In this document: positions 1 through 9,795 of the stretch, piece after piece
Numbering within the stretch: position 1 is the first letter of the stretch
Layout of the letters: each line of letters opens with the position of its first letter
DNA from: Tetraselmis striata
Lineage: Eukaryota > Chlorophyta > Chlorodendrophyceae > Chlorodendrales > Chlorodendraceae
NCBI GenBank assembly: GCA_006384855.1
Contig: VCJN01003160.1
Span: 124,001-188,000 of the forward strand
Length of the DNA stretch: 64,000 nt
Direction of reading: 5' to 3'
Translations under genes and position numbers: made by a program
The notes under the pieces: model-generated
Database searches by the model: none
The model's input: the letters and a program-made list of their open reading frames with translations, nothing else
Told to the model about the DNA's origin: nothing

Positions 1-730
1 GATAAGTGGCGTGCCATGTCTGAGATGGAGAAGGCTCATTACGAAAAGCAATCCATGGACGCCAAGGTGCCACCCAGCATTGATATATATGTCCTGCGTC
101 CCAGAAATGCAGATGGAGCTCTTCTTTGCGCGTCAGCTGCTGAGTCCTCGCTCATCTCTGGCTGCAGGATGCGTACAAGGCGCAAATGGTGGAGTATGAT
201 AAGGACCACCCAAAGCCCCTGCGGCGCGCAAAGAAGGAGCGCGACCCCGCCGAGCTGAAGAGGCCTCAGAGTGCCTACTTTTTCTTCCTTGCTGATTTCC
301 GTGAGGAGTACAAGGTTCCCCCCCCCCCCCCTCCCCCTGGGCGGATTCAGCCTGGGTTGTAGCTCACATGCTAAAACCTATCTTGTATAATTGGCTAACA
401 GTTGTTAGCCAGTTGTCTGGAGCTAACAACTGTTTCGTTTTCCTGCAGGCTGCTCACCCGGGCGAGCCGACCGCGGTGTCTGTCATTGGCAAGGCTGCGG
501 GTGCCAGGTGGAAGGAGATGACCCCTGAGCAGAAGCTGCCGTATGAGAACATGTCCACTGCCAGCAAAGCGGAGTATGCGAGGTTGAAGACCCTGACGCC
601 TGCGGAGCGCGTCATGGTGGCCGCTGCCGCGCGGATGCAGCAACCGGATGGCACGCCGATGACCACTGATCCCCATGCCCTGCTGGCGGCCCAGGCGCAG
701 CATGGCTTCGCAGGACAGGTCATGATGTGA
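1..730 (+). CDS. HMG-box protein, two boxes (5' end outside window)
   Basis: Three exons can be read in one phase: 1-66, 168-314 and 449-730, joined by GT-AG introns (67-167 and 315-448). The translation contains the end of one HMG box (KWRAMSEMEKAHYEKQS), a linker, and a second box beginning LKRPQSAYFFFLADFREEYK and continuing across the last junction with the conserved W of ARWKEMTPEQK and the Y of LPYEN. HMG boxes bend DNA and act in chromatin or transcription in the nucleus (family knowledge). A roughly 40-residue alanine/glutamine-rich tail follows and ends at TGA 728-730. The start lies upstream of base 1. Intron 2 opens with a C run. Confidence in the family is high; which HMGB-like member it is cannot be told. 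Confidence 0.88.
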
Positions 731-902
731 GGACAGGAAATTTCATCCGCCTCTCTTCCATCGAACCCCCCCCCCCCCCCCCCCCCCCCCGGCCCCTTTC
801 TGTGCAATCACCTAATACGTAGTTATCAAGCATTACATATAGAGCATCCCTTCTCCGGTTGCGCCATCGCTGCATATAAAATCAAGAAGGACAACTTTTT
901 GC

Positions 903-907
903 TGTAA
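903..907 (+). terminator. Polyadenylation signal TGTAA of the HMG-box gene
   Basis: TGTAA lies 173 bp after the stop codon. This pentamer is the standard poly(A) signal of chlorophyte algae. The 3' UTR between contains a long pure C run at about 769-791. Confidence 0.5.
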
Positions 908-2057
908 CTCTCAACTCAATCTATCAGCTGCTCCAGCATGTCCAGCCACTAGCCTGCCTCATGCATCGTGATGATGCAGCACGTGCCACAGGTCTACGGT
1001 GCGGTGATTGACTGCTGGCTCATACTGCGCTCCCATTATGCGCATCGCTTGCTGTGCATCACCAGTTATGGCCTTGAAGTATAATTGGCTATACGCCCCC
1101 TTGTGAGAGCGCGATTTCGGAACCACGAGCAATCCGCCGGATCATGCAACAGGTTGGTATGGTAGTCATTTCTGTCCAGTCTCCCCCTGTGTAGCAAGCT
1201 CCAGAGACTGCCAATATTTATAATCATGAATTGTCTGAAAGGCTGTTCAACATACCCAATACCGTGCGAGTAAGTGTGGGTACTGTACTCTGAGGGTTAC
1301 CATGAGGTAGCAGGAAAAAGGGACGGTGTGTGGTGCCGCGTCGTCGTTTCTGTGATATCTAAGGATTAGTTCGCTACTGCTTGTCGTTTTTGGGAGATAG
1401 CAACTACTGCTCGTCGTCGAACTTGCTGTTGAGTGAAAAGTGCGAATAATAACATTGGTCGCTATACTATTGTAGTACGCCAGGAAAAACCCGGATATCA
1501 CTTTGGTATCGTATGTCGTAGCGATTGGCACGTAGCCGCTTTACATACATACGCTGATATGTTTTCATGTGTTTCTTGTATAGATAGATAATCTTTAGAT
1601 TGTGTTTTGCTGGAAACCTCTTTTGCTGGAAACCTTTCATAGTTGCTGTTAGTTCTGTTTGTAGTGCGCATTTGTGAAAGCCCTGATGTAAAAATATACT
1701 ATCCTTAGGTTGAGTATATGTTTTAAAAGATCAATGTAGACACGTGCCATGGACCGTATGTCCACATGGGTCTCAACAGTGCCAACGGTCCAACGTACCG
1801 TCTTCATTCATGTACCATTGCCAGGTACATGTGCCTAGATATTCCCGGTTTCTACTAGCGACCTGTAGCCCCTCTACCAGACTGTGTTGCTGAACCGTCG
1901 CACATTCGCTATTCGTGGTCACGCTCTGTTTGCATATGCGCCCGGATCACGTCGCTGCGCACGACGCGCCACGTCCCACTCGCCCACATCATACTTGACA
2001 CTCACATCACATCGAGGCTGCAACATCGAGGCAACGGAAGTGCGTGTGCTCAACGCC
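908..2057. other. Intergenic region
   Basis: No coding frame with recognisable content was seen. The stretch holds a LINE 3' tail fragment (listed separately) and the presumed promoter of the following gene; no clear TATA box could be assigned. Confidence 0.5.
1604..1697 (+). repeat. LINE 3' tail fragment (tail family 1)
   Basis: The sequence TTTTGCTGGAAACCTTT followed by GTTAGTTCTGTTTGTAGTGC and TGTGAAAGCCCTGATGTAAA matches the end of the LINE at 14230-16395. The first part is doubled here. The copy ends with the TGTAA motif, so it is a severely 5'-truncated insertion. Other copies are at 16240, 20385, 30842, 31370, 38985 and 49417. Confidence 0.7.
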
Positions 2058-4438
2058 ATGCGTCTGGGGGTTTACGGCGGCGCTCGCGCCGTGTTCCCAG
2101 TTCGTCAACGTTCGGGACAGCTGGGCAGGCCTGTCGCAAGGAGTATTGTTTGCCCTGCCGCCGCCGCAGGTACAGGTGCAAAGCTGGAAAAACCCATCAC
2201 GCTGTTCGCTCGAACGCAATTACCGCCTCTGATAAGTCTGAAACTCATTGCAGGACCCAAGCGCGTCGCGATCATTGGCTCCGGTCCTGCTGGCCTGTCC
2301 ACAGCACTCTCGATCCTGCGCCTTGACTCGGGTACGGCGACCGTGAGCACTGCCGGGAATGCCCCGTAGAGCCTCCCTCCCCCCCCTCCTCCCCCTCCCC
2401 CCGCCCCAGCCCCCACACCCACACGCGCGCGTTCGCGCGCTGCGATACTGCGTAGCGTTTGGGCCTGACGACGGGTGATTGTGCGTTGCCAATAGGCGTC
2501 GAGACTGTAAAAGTGTTTGAGAAGTATGACGAGCTGCGGCCGGCGCTGGGTGCCGGCTTCAATATCAACGGCGGCGCCGTCATACTATCCAGGTGCGTGC
2601 AGGGGCGGCGCAGGAAGGTGACCCGCCATGGGTCATGTGCGGCAGCATTATGGGATCTGACGGCAGGGAACGTTCCATTGAGATGTGTATGGTGCATACA
2701 GGCTGGGGCTATCAGAACAGCTGAAGAGCATCTCAAATCCGCTGGAGGCTCTCAAGACGCGGACTGTCACGGGGAACCCGCTGCTTGACATCGACATTGG
2801 GAATGCGGTGAAGACCTTTGGAGGTGATTCCCTCAAAAATGGCTCGGCCAGCTGGTGATCAGCTTCACTTCGCTCTTCCGTAAATCTATCCAGCCTCGTC
2901 GAGACTCACATGCAGTATGAGATACATTGTGTGACTGTGCAGGCCCTGATGCGCTGCGCTACAACGGCGATCTCATGGCGTTCACCGTCATGAGATCAGA
3001 CCTGCAACATATGCTAGCATCCGAGTTGCCCCCTGGCACCATTGTGTTCGGCAAGCAGCTCTCTCAGCTGAGTAATTCTCCCAGGTGAGCACGACCCAGC
3101 CAGCGCTTGCCGTTGGCGGTGCTGCCGGCATCACGCTGAAGTTGGTGTGGTGGCGGATGCAGTGGCATGCAGGTAAGCTTCACTGATGGCACCAGCGAGG
3201 AGTTTGACCTTGTGATTGGCGCGGATGGCATCCGCTCCCGTACGCGCGAGCTAATGTTCGGCGCTAGTGAGCCTAAGTTCTCAAACATCCGCATCCAATT
3301 CGGTGAGTCATCGACCCACGGCCAGGGACGCAATGCTGTGCTGCTTGCGTGCGCTACGCTGCGCTGGATGTGACATTCAGGCCCGGTTGCTCCTCTTGCA
3401 GGGGTGTGCGCCCCTGGGGAAGGGCCGCGGCAACCGGAGGATAAACAAACCGCTCACCAGTGGTTTGGGGATGGCGCGTACTGCCTTGTGTACACAGGTG
3501 AGAGTTCCCGGGAAAGAGGACCCTGTGAATCCCCCCTCCGCTTCGCTCTTTGCTTAACCCCCAGAGGGCTTGTTCAAGCCTTGAACACTCTCTATGTGGC
3601 CTTCCAGGCGGCGCAGCCAATGCCAAGCAGGATATGATTGCGCTAGTGAGGGAGCAGGGATCCAAAGTGCAGGAGAACTCAGGCTGGGATGCCTCAGACG
3701 TGAAGCAGGATGCCGTCAAGCAGCTGCGGGCCGCCAACTTTCCGCAGGAGGTGGTGGATGTGGCACAGGTGAGTGACCAGATGGCAAATGTAGGGGAACG
3801 GGGGCTAGTGAGCCATGCCAGGGAGTCCTATAGCTAAACCCAGTGGTACTGGGCGCGGTGGCATTATGACAAATTCTGTGCGGGACATCGCAAATCGTAC
3901 AGACCTGCGAACGTTTTTTCGACATCGGGGTGCACTACCATGACACACTTTCCTCATGGTCCAAGCACGGGCGCGTGGTTCTCCTGGGCGATGCCGCCCA
4001 TGCAATGCCGCCCTTCTTGGGCCAGGGTGCGAATCAGGTGCGAAGCAATGCTGAACCTCTGCATGAGGCGACTGAGCTACTTAAAACAGCACAGCAGCAT
4101 AGCATACAAGTGGTTGACGTTGTGCTACCTGCTCGGCCTGGCATGGCATGGCCTGGTATATGTATCGTGTGGCACAGGCAATTCAGGACGCATATTGCCT
4201 GGCCACGAGGCTGAGCGCGGTGGGCACAGAGCATCCGGATGTGGAGAGCGCACTCAAGGCATACGAGAGGGTCCGTAACCCCCCAACTGCAGCAATAATG
4301 CAGTCAAGCCGGCTGATTGGCGCCCTTGAGACTCAGGGCGGGCCAGGGGCGTTCGTGCGAGACTCGCTGTTTTTCGTGATGGGCAAGCTCCGCATCGCCG
4401 AGAAGGTCTTCACTGATGGAGCAATGGTCCGTGTCTGA
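2058..4438 (+). CDS. FAD-dependent monooxygenase, zeaxanthin-epoxidase/salicylate-hydroxylase-like, probably plastid
   Basis: Ten exons join without a break into about 447 residues: 2058-2169, 2254-2331, 2496-2592, 2702-2823, 2943-3084, 3163-3302, 3402-3497, 3608-3768, 3903-4037, 4178-4438. Residues 1-37 are rich in R, S and A, as expected of a chloroplast transit peptide. The Rossmann motif GSGPAG is at 46-51 after RVAII; the DG motif VIGADGIRSR is at 201-210; the GD motif GRVVLLGDAAHAMPPFLGQG is at 339-358. These three place it among class A flavoprotein hydroxylases, which use NAD(P)H, O2 and bound FAD to hydroxylate or epoxidise a substrate. The substrate is not shown by sequence; there is no C-terminal FHA domain as in plant zeaxanthin epoxidase, so that name is not assigned. 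Exon 6 needs acceptor 3161-3162 rather than the AG at 3169-3170, which would give a stop. Confidence 0.88.
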
Positions 4439-4612
4439 AGGCGGTAACTACACCTTGGCGCAGACATGAGCTCAGGGATGCCAGGCATGCAATCCCGCGA
4501 CTGGCTGACACAACAATCTGGATATGCGCGCCGACATTGCCTGTCATGCAGCGCAGTTGGCTAGATGCAGGATTGGGAAAACTGGCAGAGGAGGGAGCAA
4601 TGGGATCGCCTG

Positions 4613-4617
4613 TGTAA
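4613..4617 (+). terminator. Polyadenylation signal TGTAA of the monooxygenase gene
   Basis: TGTAA 175 bp downstream of the TGA stop, in the same position range as for the other host genes here. Confidence 0.5.
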
Positions 4618-5230
4618 CACGCGCTGCAGCGGTTTTTTGCCATTTTGGCTGGTGCATTCATACCCAGACATGCGGCTTCCTCGTTTATATCTGTTTGGAT
4701 GTGTGCCTGCCAGATAGTCAGATACTGGGTACACTGTCTGGCACTGATTAGGGACTAGCAGCAGGCACCCAGGTCCGCGGCCATGCAGGCAGCTGTAGTA
4801 AACGCACACTACATGGTTCCATCTGCTGCACGAACAGTGATTGCCATATGTATGGGATTGCTTGCTTGCGGTAGCTTGCTGCATTGTTGCTAGCAGCACT
4901 CATTTAGATAAACATCACTACCTTGATATGCCCTGAGTTTGTTTAAATGCCCGGAGCCGCCATTCGCTGGCCCTCTATTAAATGTTAAAACATGCTATCA
5001 ATCAGGCAAGCGATAAATGCGTCTAAGTGATACAGGTCTTGTCACGGCCCGGGAGAAAAATCGAAAAACGGTTCTGCGGCGGGGCAGCAAGGGGGGGGGG
5101 AGGGGGGGGGGGGGGGGGAGGGGGGGGGGGTGTACCATATCTGAAGCGTCCCATCCGCATACGCGCGTAGATGAATAGTGATGATCAGTAGTCGCTACTG
5201 GTATAGTACCGGTACCTGTGTGAATTACAA
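4618..5230. other. Intergenic region with G-run block
   Basis: No gene recognised. Positions about 5090-5131 are almost pure G interrupted by single A bases. It ends where the inverted repeat of the next mobile element starts. Confidence 0.5.
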
Positions 5231-5345
5231 AAAGGGCAGTTCCCCAGAATTAGAAAATCAACACAGCAAGCCGCCTAAAAGCGGCCCGCATCCCGCATAA
5301 GGCGGGATGGATGAGTGATGCGCACACGGTTCAGAGTCCGGGCCA
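5231..5345. repeat. Left inverted repeat of the tyrosine-recombinase element
   Basis: About 115 bp whose reverse complement occurs at 9178-9395. It contains two nested hairpins: GCCGCCTAAAAGCGGC and ATCCCGCATAAGGCGGGAT. The same core recurs near 16585-16620, 20320-20340 and 20572-20605. Confidence 0.85.
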
Positions 5346-5861
5346 CGCGAGCACGTGTGTGTGTGGGTGATCCTCGGACGTGCTGTGCAGCTTCAGCAAC
5401 GGGATGGGAGACGAATCTGCGCCGTCTGATGAGGCAGCGAGCACGCTCTCGAGCGGCCACCAAGCTCAGGACCCCGAGGAAATCTCTTGCGAGCAAGGCC
5501 TCCTGGTGAGCCCGGGTGATGCACCGAGTGCCCCGCGATGAGAGGGCACCCCGGTCCGCAGCCAAGCATGCGATACCACGCACTGTGCGGTGCACCCCCT
5601 TGCTCACCTCACCCACTGTGCCGAAGACCATGCCCGTGTACTCCGGTACCTGTAGTAGTATGTTGACATGTGCTAGACGCAACATTCAAGAAATCCACAC
5701 AGAAATCCAGAAGGAAATCCAGCTACAGGCCAACAGAGGCGGTTTCAAAGTTGAGTCTGGTTTTGCCAAAAAGGTCGCGCAGGCTGTTTTACACGGTCAA
5801 GAGCCGAAATTGGCAGGAAGGTTTAGCGAAAAGCGTGGAGGGAAAACGGAGTCAGGGGGGG

Positions 5862-6048
5862 CGCTGCGTGGAACGCAGCGAAAACTGGAAGATGGCAGGC
5901 TCAGCTGTTCTGGCTGCTTTTATGTCTACTCGTGCTGTACCCAACAAGGGCGCAACAACAGTTACTAGTTCCCGTACCACTGCGCAGCACTTGTAGCTGA
6001 AAAGCGGTTAGGTCAAGGATGGAAACCCCATAAACTAGTTTAGATCAT
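5862..6048 (+). repeat. Left internal direct repeat of the element
   Basis: About 186 bp that reads the same as 8784-8969, starting CGCTGCGTGGAACGCAGCG (itself a small palindrome) and ending AACTAGTTTAGATCA. A short unit TTCAAAGTTGAGTCTGGTTT occurs on both sides of it, at about 5744 and 6050, giving the split B-A-B arrangement expected of PAT-like elements. Confidence 0.85.
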
Positions 6049-6126
6049 TTCAAAGTTGAGTCTGGTTTTGCCAGTCTTGAGCGAACGTAGAGAGCGGTGG
6101 ATTGACGGAGAAGGGGTAGCGCCAAG

Positions 6127-7752
6127 TCATGAAGGAGGCACTGGGAAGGCCACCGCTGCGGAGTCCTGTTGGACTTGGAAGTGGCGGAGGGGGGCGATGT
6201 GTCCAAAGAAGAACCACGCGCCAGGAGAAGGAAGAACGTTGGGGTCGATGTAGTCCAGAACGACATCGGAGTTAGTGGCCCAACCGCCTTGGTAGCGGAT
6301 GTGGGACAGTGGCGCTCCGATGGCGTTTGCTGCAGAGGCTGCGCCCTTACGTAGACTGTGTGAAGTCCAGGAAGTGCCAGCAGGAGGGGCAGCGTTGACT
6401 AGGTTGACCGCTGTAGACAACCAGTCTGACATCGTAGCCGCAGTCCAAGGTTTTGACTGCTCAGCCACAGTGACAGCCCAGAAGTTGGAGGCAGCCAAGC
6501 CAACAGTAACCAGGGGGACAGACTGGACGTTGTCGATGAAGTAGCGCAAGAGTCGTGCCACTCGAGGGTGCTCGGACACTGGAAGGAGAAGTACGCGCAG
6601 GTCGTCGGGTCCCCGACGGCCAGCGCGACCCTTCTCGCGGTAGATTTGCAAGGTGATGTTGTAGGTGTCGACATGCACATCTTGCGCTCGACAGGAGACG
6701 CCAGTAAGGCCCCTGGCAAAGAACAGGAAGTTGACAACCGAGGCCAAGAGGGCTCGGTAGTCGAGGTGGGACTCTGGGTAAGGAGCAGACACAATTAGCT
6801 CGGCCTTTGAGACGAAGCGGTAAGCTACATCCGCAGGCAGAGGGACACGCAAGGGGGCAGCGTCCAGTCGGCGCTGCCGCAACATTAACCCACGCCTTGC
6901 CGAAGTGAGGTGTAGGCTGTCCTTGGCGATCGGGACGAGGTTGTGCAGCTCGAAGAAGGTGTTGATTGCAGACAGGTAGGGCTGCAGCGACTTAGCTGCG
7001 ATGTGCCCTCGCTCCCCGATCCAGGCAACGTACCGAACAACAGTAGCAGTAGTCGCCTCCAGCGGGCTGATGTTCTCGGAGTCGTGGCAGAACTCAGCGA
7101 ACTGAGACAGTCTGCCGGCGTAGCTCTTGAGGGTCTGAGCGCTGAGGGAGCTGGAGAGCAGGTCGAGTGTCCGCTGGCCTAGCTCGTCTGAGCCGAACGC
7201 GTCCTGTAGTCGGGATCGCAGTGACGCAGCCCACGGAGCGATAGCTGCGGGCTCGTCGATTACGTAAGTGCGTCGTTTTACTGACAGAGTGCCACCGGCA
7301 CGGCCACTGTTCGCAAAGTACTCGGCAGCAGCGGTTAGGTTCCCGGCGGTTGGCCGGTAGTTGCTGGACGGGTTTGCAGTAGCTTCAGTACGGGTTTGCG
7401 GGGCTAGGTTCAGGTAGGAGGGCCGCCCCGCGCGCCCTTCGCGCTCGTAGCGCCTGTCCCGTGCGTAACGTACACGCGCGAAACTTGGTCGTTGCGAACC
7501 GGTTGTAACTCGTAGTGTAACAACCGACGAACGCAGAGGTGGGGTTGTACGAAAGGCGGATGGTTGAGCCGCCATGTGCAGGTGTGCGGATGGTTGAGCC
7601 GCACTCGGCTGTAGCTGTAAGAAGCGCCGCACCGAGGAAGGTCTAAATGAAGTCTGTAAGGTGGGGGGGTCAGGTCCTGACACAGGGCGCTCATCCCGCC
7701 GTTGAGCTGCAAGGGTGCGTCTTGCGGCGGTCACCGAAAGGTGGCCTCGCAA
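6127..7752 (-). CDS. Tyrosine recombinase (DIRS/PAT type)
   Basis: A 541-residue uninterrupted frame. The N-terminal 150 residues are basic and low in complexity. A SAM-like core-binding part follows (SLSAQTLKSYAGRLSQFAEF near 210-235). The catalytic part has a first arginine in FFARGL, then HSLRKG with H465 and R468, GGW ending at W491, and DY with the candidate nucleophile Y501. These fit the R...HxxR...H/W...Y pattern of tyrosine recombinases, which cut and rejoin DNA through a 3'-phosphotyrosine. It would insert a circular form of the element. It starts 36 bp after the gag-like frame, suggesting one transcript. A truncated homologue lies at 23451-24396. Confidence 0.85.
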   Translation of the reverse strand: MRGHLSVTAARRTLAAQRRDERPVSGPDPPTLQTSFRPSSVRRFLQLQPSAAQPSAHLHMAAQPSAFRTTPPLRSSVVTLRVTTGSQRPSFARVRYARDRRYEREGRAGRPSYLNLAPQTRTEATANPSSNYRPTAGNLTAAAEYFANSGRAGGTLSVKRRTYVIDEPAAIAPWAASLRSRLQDAFGSDELGQRTLDLLSSSLSAQTLKSYAGRLSQFAEFCHDSENISPLEATTATVVRYVAWIGERGHIAAKSLQPYLSAINTFFELHNLVPIAKDSLHLTSARRGLMLRQRRLDAAPLRVPLPADVAYRFVSKAELIVSAPYPESHLDYRALLASVVNFLFFARGLTGVSCRAQDVHVDTYNITLQIYREKGRAGRRGPDDLRVLLLPVSEHPRVARLLRYFIDNVQSVPLVTVGLAASNFWAVTVAEQSKPWTAATMSDWLSTAVNLVNAAPPAGTSWTSHSLRKGAASAANAIGAPLSHIRYQGGWATNSDVVLDYIDPNVLPSPGAWFFFGHIAPLRHFQVQQDSAAVAFPVPPS

Positions 7753-7788
7753 GGCTCCTGCAGCTCCGACGAACGGCGCCCCACACCG

Positions 7789-8703
7789 TCACTCGTGCTC
7801 ACCTTCGCGGCCACGTCCACGTCCTCCGCCACGTCCTCGCCCTCGCCCGCGACCTGCAACTGCAGCCGCCACTCGAGAAGTAGCGGTCGCCTTGGCGCTG
7901 CTGGCAACGGTAACGGTCGCCTCGAAGACACGACGCTCGTAGTCCCGCATGAGGTCCCCAAAAATCGCGGAACCCAGATGCTCCGAAGCGGGCTGAAAAT
8001 GCTGGGCTCGCAGCACGTCCAGAACACCTTGGTCACCGTGCACACGCTTGATCTCATTGAGCTTCCGTAGGAAGGCCAAACGAAACCGAAACGCCTTGTC
8101 GATGGCCTCGGCGTGGTTCCGGGCTCTCGCGAGGTAGGGGGTGAAGTCCTGGTTGCTGGTAGGGACGTAGGGCAGTAGCTCGTCGAGCGCCACGAAAAGG
8201 GCGGCCATGTGAGCCCCGAAACACGACATCCACAAGTACTCCTCCTGGGCCGGCAGACGCCGGTCATCCTGCTTGAGGTACTCGTTCGTTAGGTCGGTGC
8301 TCAAAGGGAAAAGTCCAGGCACTCGGCTGACCGGTCGAACGGCCTCGTAACCAGACTCTGCTCTCTGCAGTAGCTCTGGCACCGCGAGGTAATCATCCTC
8401 GGCACTCACGGATTTTGCTCCGACACGGCCGCTCTGGGCTAGCTCTAGCAAGTCGGGGCGCTCTGCGGCTCCCCCGCTGCCTGTCGGCTGTCTCGCGAAA
8501 CGCTGCCCTGAGCCGGAGCCATGTGCTCCTTCTCCATCAACAACGCGATCACGAACCGTCAATTGTGCCACAGCTGTAGCCAGCTCTCGCAGTAATGAAG
8601 ACTGGGCCCTCATATCTGCGTTCAGCGACTCCAACGTCGGCTCAGCGACGGGTTCTTCTCCATCTGACATAGTAACGCACGGACGTACGGACGAGAATAT
8701 CAC
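7789..8703 (-). CDS. Gag-like protein of the tyrosine-recombinase element
   Basis: A 304-residue frame directly upstream of the recombinase frame. Residues 20-55 form a probable coiled coil (ADMRAQSSLLRELATAVAQL); residues about 120-270 are a mixed helical region with LFPLSTDLTNEYLKQDDRRL; the C-terminus is a run of GRGRGRGGGRGRG that would bind nucleic acid. DIRS-type elements usually open with an ORF of this general plan whose product packages RNA. No zinc knuckle is visible. Assignment rests on position, charge and plan rather than on a motif. The start at 8703 could instead be the Met ten codons further in (MSDGEEP), which fits the acidic start better. Confidence 0.6.
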   Translation of the reverse strand: MIFSSVRPCVTMSDGEEPVAEPTLESLNADMRAQSSLLRELATAVAQLTVRDRVVDGEGAHGSGSGQRFARQPTGSGGAAERPDLLELAQSGRVGAKSVSAEDDYLAVPELLQRAESGYEAVRPVSRVPGLFPLSTDLTNEYLKQDDRRLPAQEEYLWMSCFGAHMAALFVALDELLPYVPTSNQDFTPYLARARNHAEAIDKAFRFRLAFLRKLNEIKRVHGDQGVLDVLRAQHFQPASEHLGSAIFGDLMRDYERRVFEATVTVASSAKATATSRVAAAVAGRGRGRGRGGGRGRGREGEHE

Positions 8704-8783
8704 ACTCGGATGGCGAGCCGGGTGTGGTCTTGAACAACCTGGGGTGACCTTGCTCGCAACGGGTTACGAGACAGTTTTTACAT

Positions 8784-8969
8784 CGCTGCGTGGAACGCAG
8801 CGAAAACTGGAAGATGGCAGGCTCAGCTGTTCTGGCTGCTTTTATGTCTACTCGTGCTGTACCCAACAAGGGCGCAACAACAGTTACTAGTTCCCGTACC
8901 ACTGCGCAGCACTTGTAGCTGAAAAGCGGTTAGGTCAAGGATGGAAACCCCATAAACTAGTTTAGATCA
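8784..8969 (+). repeat. Right internal direct repeat of the element
   Basis: Same orientation and apparently the same sequence as 5862-6048. It lies upstream of the gag-like frame on the coding (minus) strand, so it may contain the promoter. Confidence 0.85.
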
Positions 8970-9177
8970 GAACCGACCACCAGTGGTGGTATTCAATTTA
9001 TTATTGATGGTGGTGTCGAGATGAGTGGCGACTACATCGAGCGGGCGGCGATATGCCGAGGATAAGTCCAAGGATTTGTACCTGGGTACGCGCTTCAGCG
9101 GCCATTTCTCGTCTGCTTCCGCGGCTACCAGCAGTACAGGCAAGGATTAGCGACTACTGGTCCCTTTGTACTTTAGA

Positions 9178-9395
9178 GTGGCCCGGACTCTGAACCGTGT
9201 GCGCATCACTCATCCATCCCGCCTTATGCGGGATGCGGGCCGCTTTTAGGCGGCTTGCTGCGTTGATTTTCTAATTCTAATTTCTAATTTTCTAATTTTC
9301 CTGATTTTTCTGATTTTCTGATTTTCTGATTTTCAATTTTTCTATTTTTCTGATTTTCTAATTTCTAATTTTCTAATTCTGGGGAACTGCCCTTT
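9178..9395. repeat. Right inverted repeat with internal TTTTCTGA/TTTTCTAA expansion
   Basis: Positions 9178-9268 and 9375-9395 together are the reverse complement of the left repeat. Between them about 105 bp of TTTTCTAA/TTTTCTGA-type simple sequence has expanded from the short TTTTCTAATTCT present on the left. The 16-base string CCCTTTGTACTTTAGA occurs twice, around 9165-9180 and 9390-9405, bracketing this arm. Confidence 0.8.
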
Positions 9396-9536
9396 GTACT
9401 TTAGAAATGTTGAAGGGGGCGCGCACATGCAGCGCGCACATGCAGCGCGCCGATGATGAATTGATGACTGGCCCCGCCACCGATGATCTCCGCGTGACGA
9501 CGCACGATCCTTGCTGGCGACTGACTCGTTGATACA

Positions 9537-9544
9537 TATATAAG
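9537..9544 (+). promoter_or_regulatory. TATA-like box upstream of the plastid-protein gene
   Basis: TATATAAG sits about 250 bp before the ATG at 9796. Just upstream, 9420-9450 holds tandem copies of AGCGCGCACATGC. Assignment is by position only. Confidence 0.3.
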
Positions 9545-9795
9545 CGCTCGCGCCATGTATTCCCTGCACTGTGAATGATAAATCGCTGCTGCATGTAGTC
9601 GCTACGTGTGGACTGTGGAGCGCTTGGCACACAACGACGGGTCCACCCGGGTTTCCCCATATCTCTTCTTTCACCCGTAGACGCGCTCTGTCCACTGCCC
9701 GGCTGGTGCATAACAGCCTTTACCTCATATATACCGTGCTATCCAAGCCTGGTGGCGCCCCTCTGCGGCTCACTAGCACCCTATCCCGGTGCCCC

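Larger units (their letters stand above)
5231..9395 (-). mobile_element. DIRS/PAT-like tyrosine-recombinase element without reverse transcriptase
   Basis: The element is bounded by inverted repeats that begin at AAAGGGCAGTTCCCCAGAAT on the left and end with its complement at 9395 on the right. Inside are two same-orientation direct repeats (5862-6048 and 8784-8969) and two minus-strand reading frames, a gag-like protein and a tyrosine recombinase. Inverted ends plus split direct repeats plus a tyrosine recombinase are the signature of DIRS/PAT/Ngaro-type elements; the Chlamydomonas TOC1 element is a known relative with split repeats. No RT, RNase H or methyltransferase frame is present. No flanking target duplication is seen, as expected for recombinase-mediated insertion. 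A decayed relative lies at 20540-24400. Confidence 0.75.

Noticed and set aside
2058..4438. Naming the monooxygenase as zeaxanthin epoxidase
   Set aside because: FAD motifs fit, but the C-terminal FHA domain is absent and no substrate-specific residues can be judged by eye.
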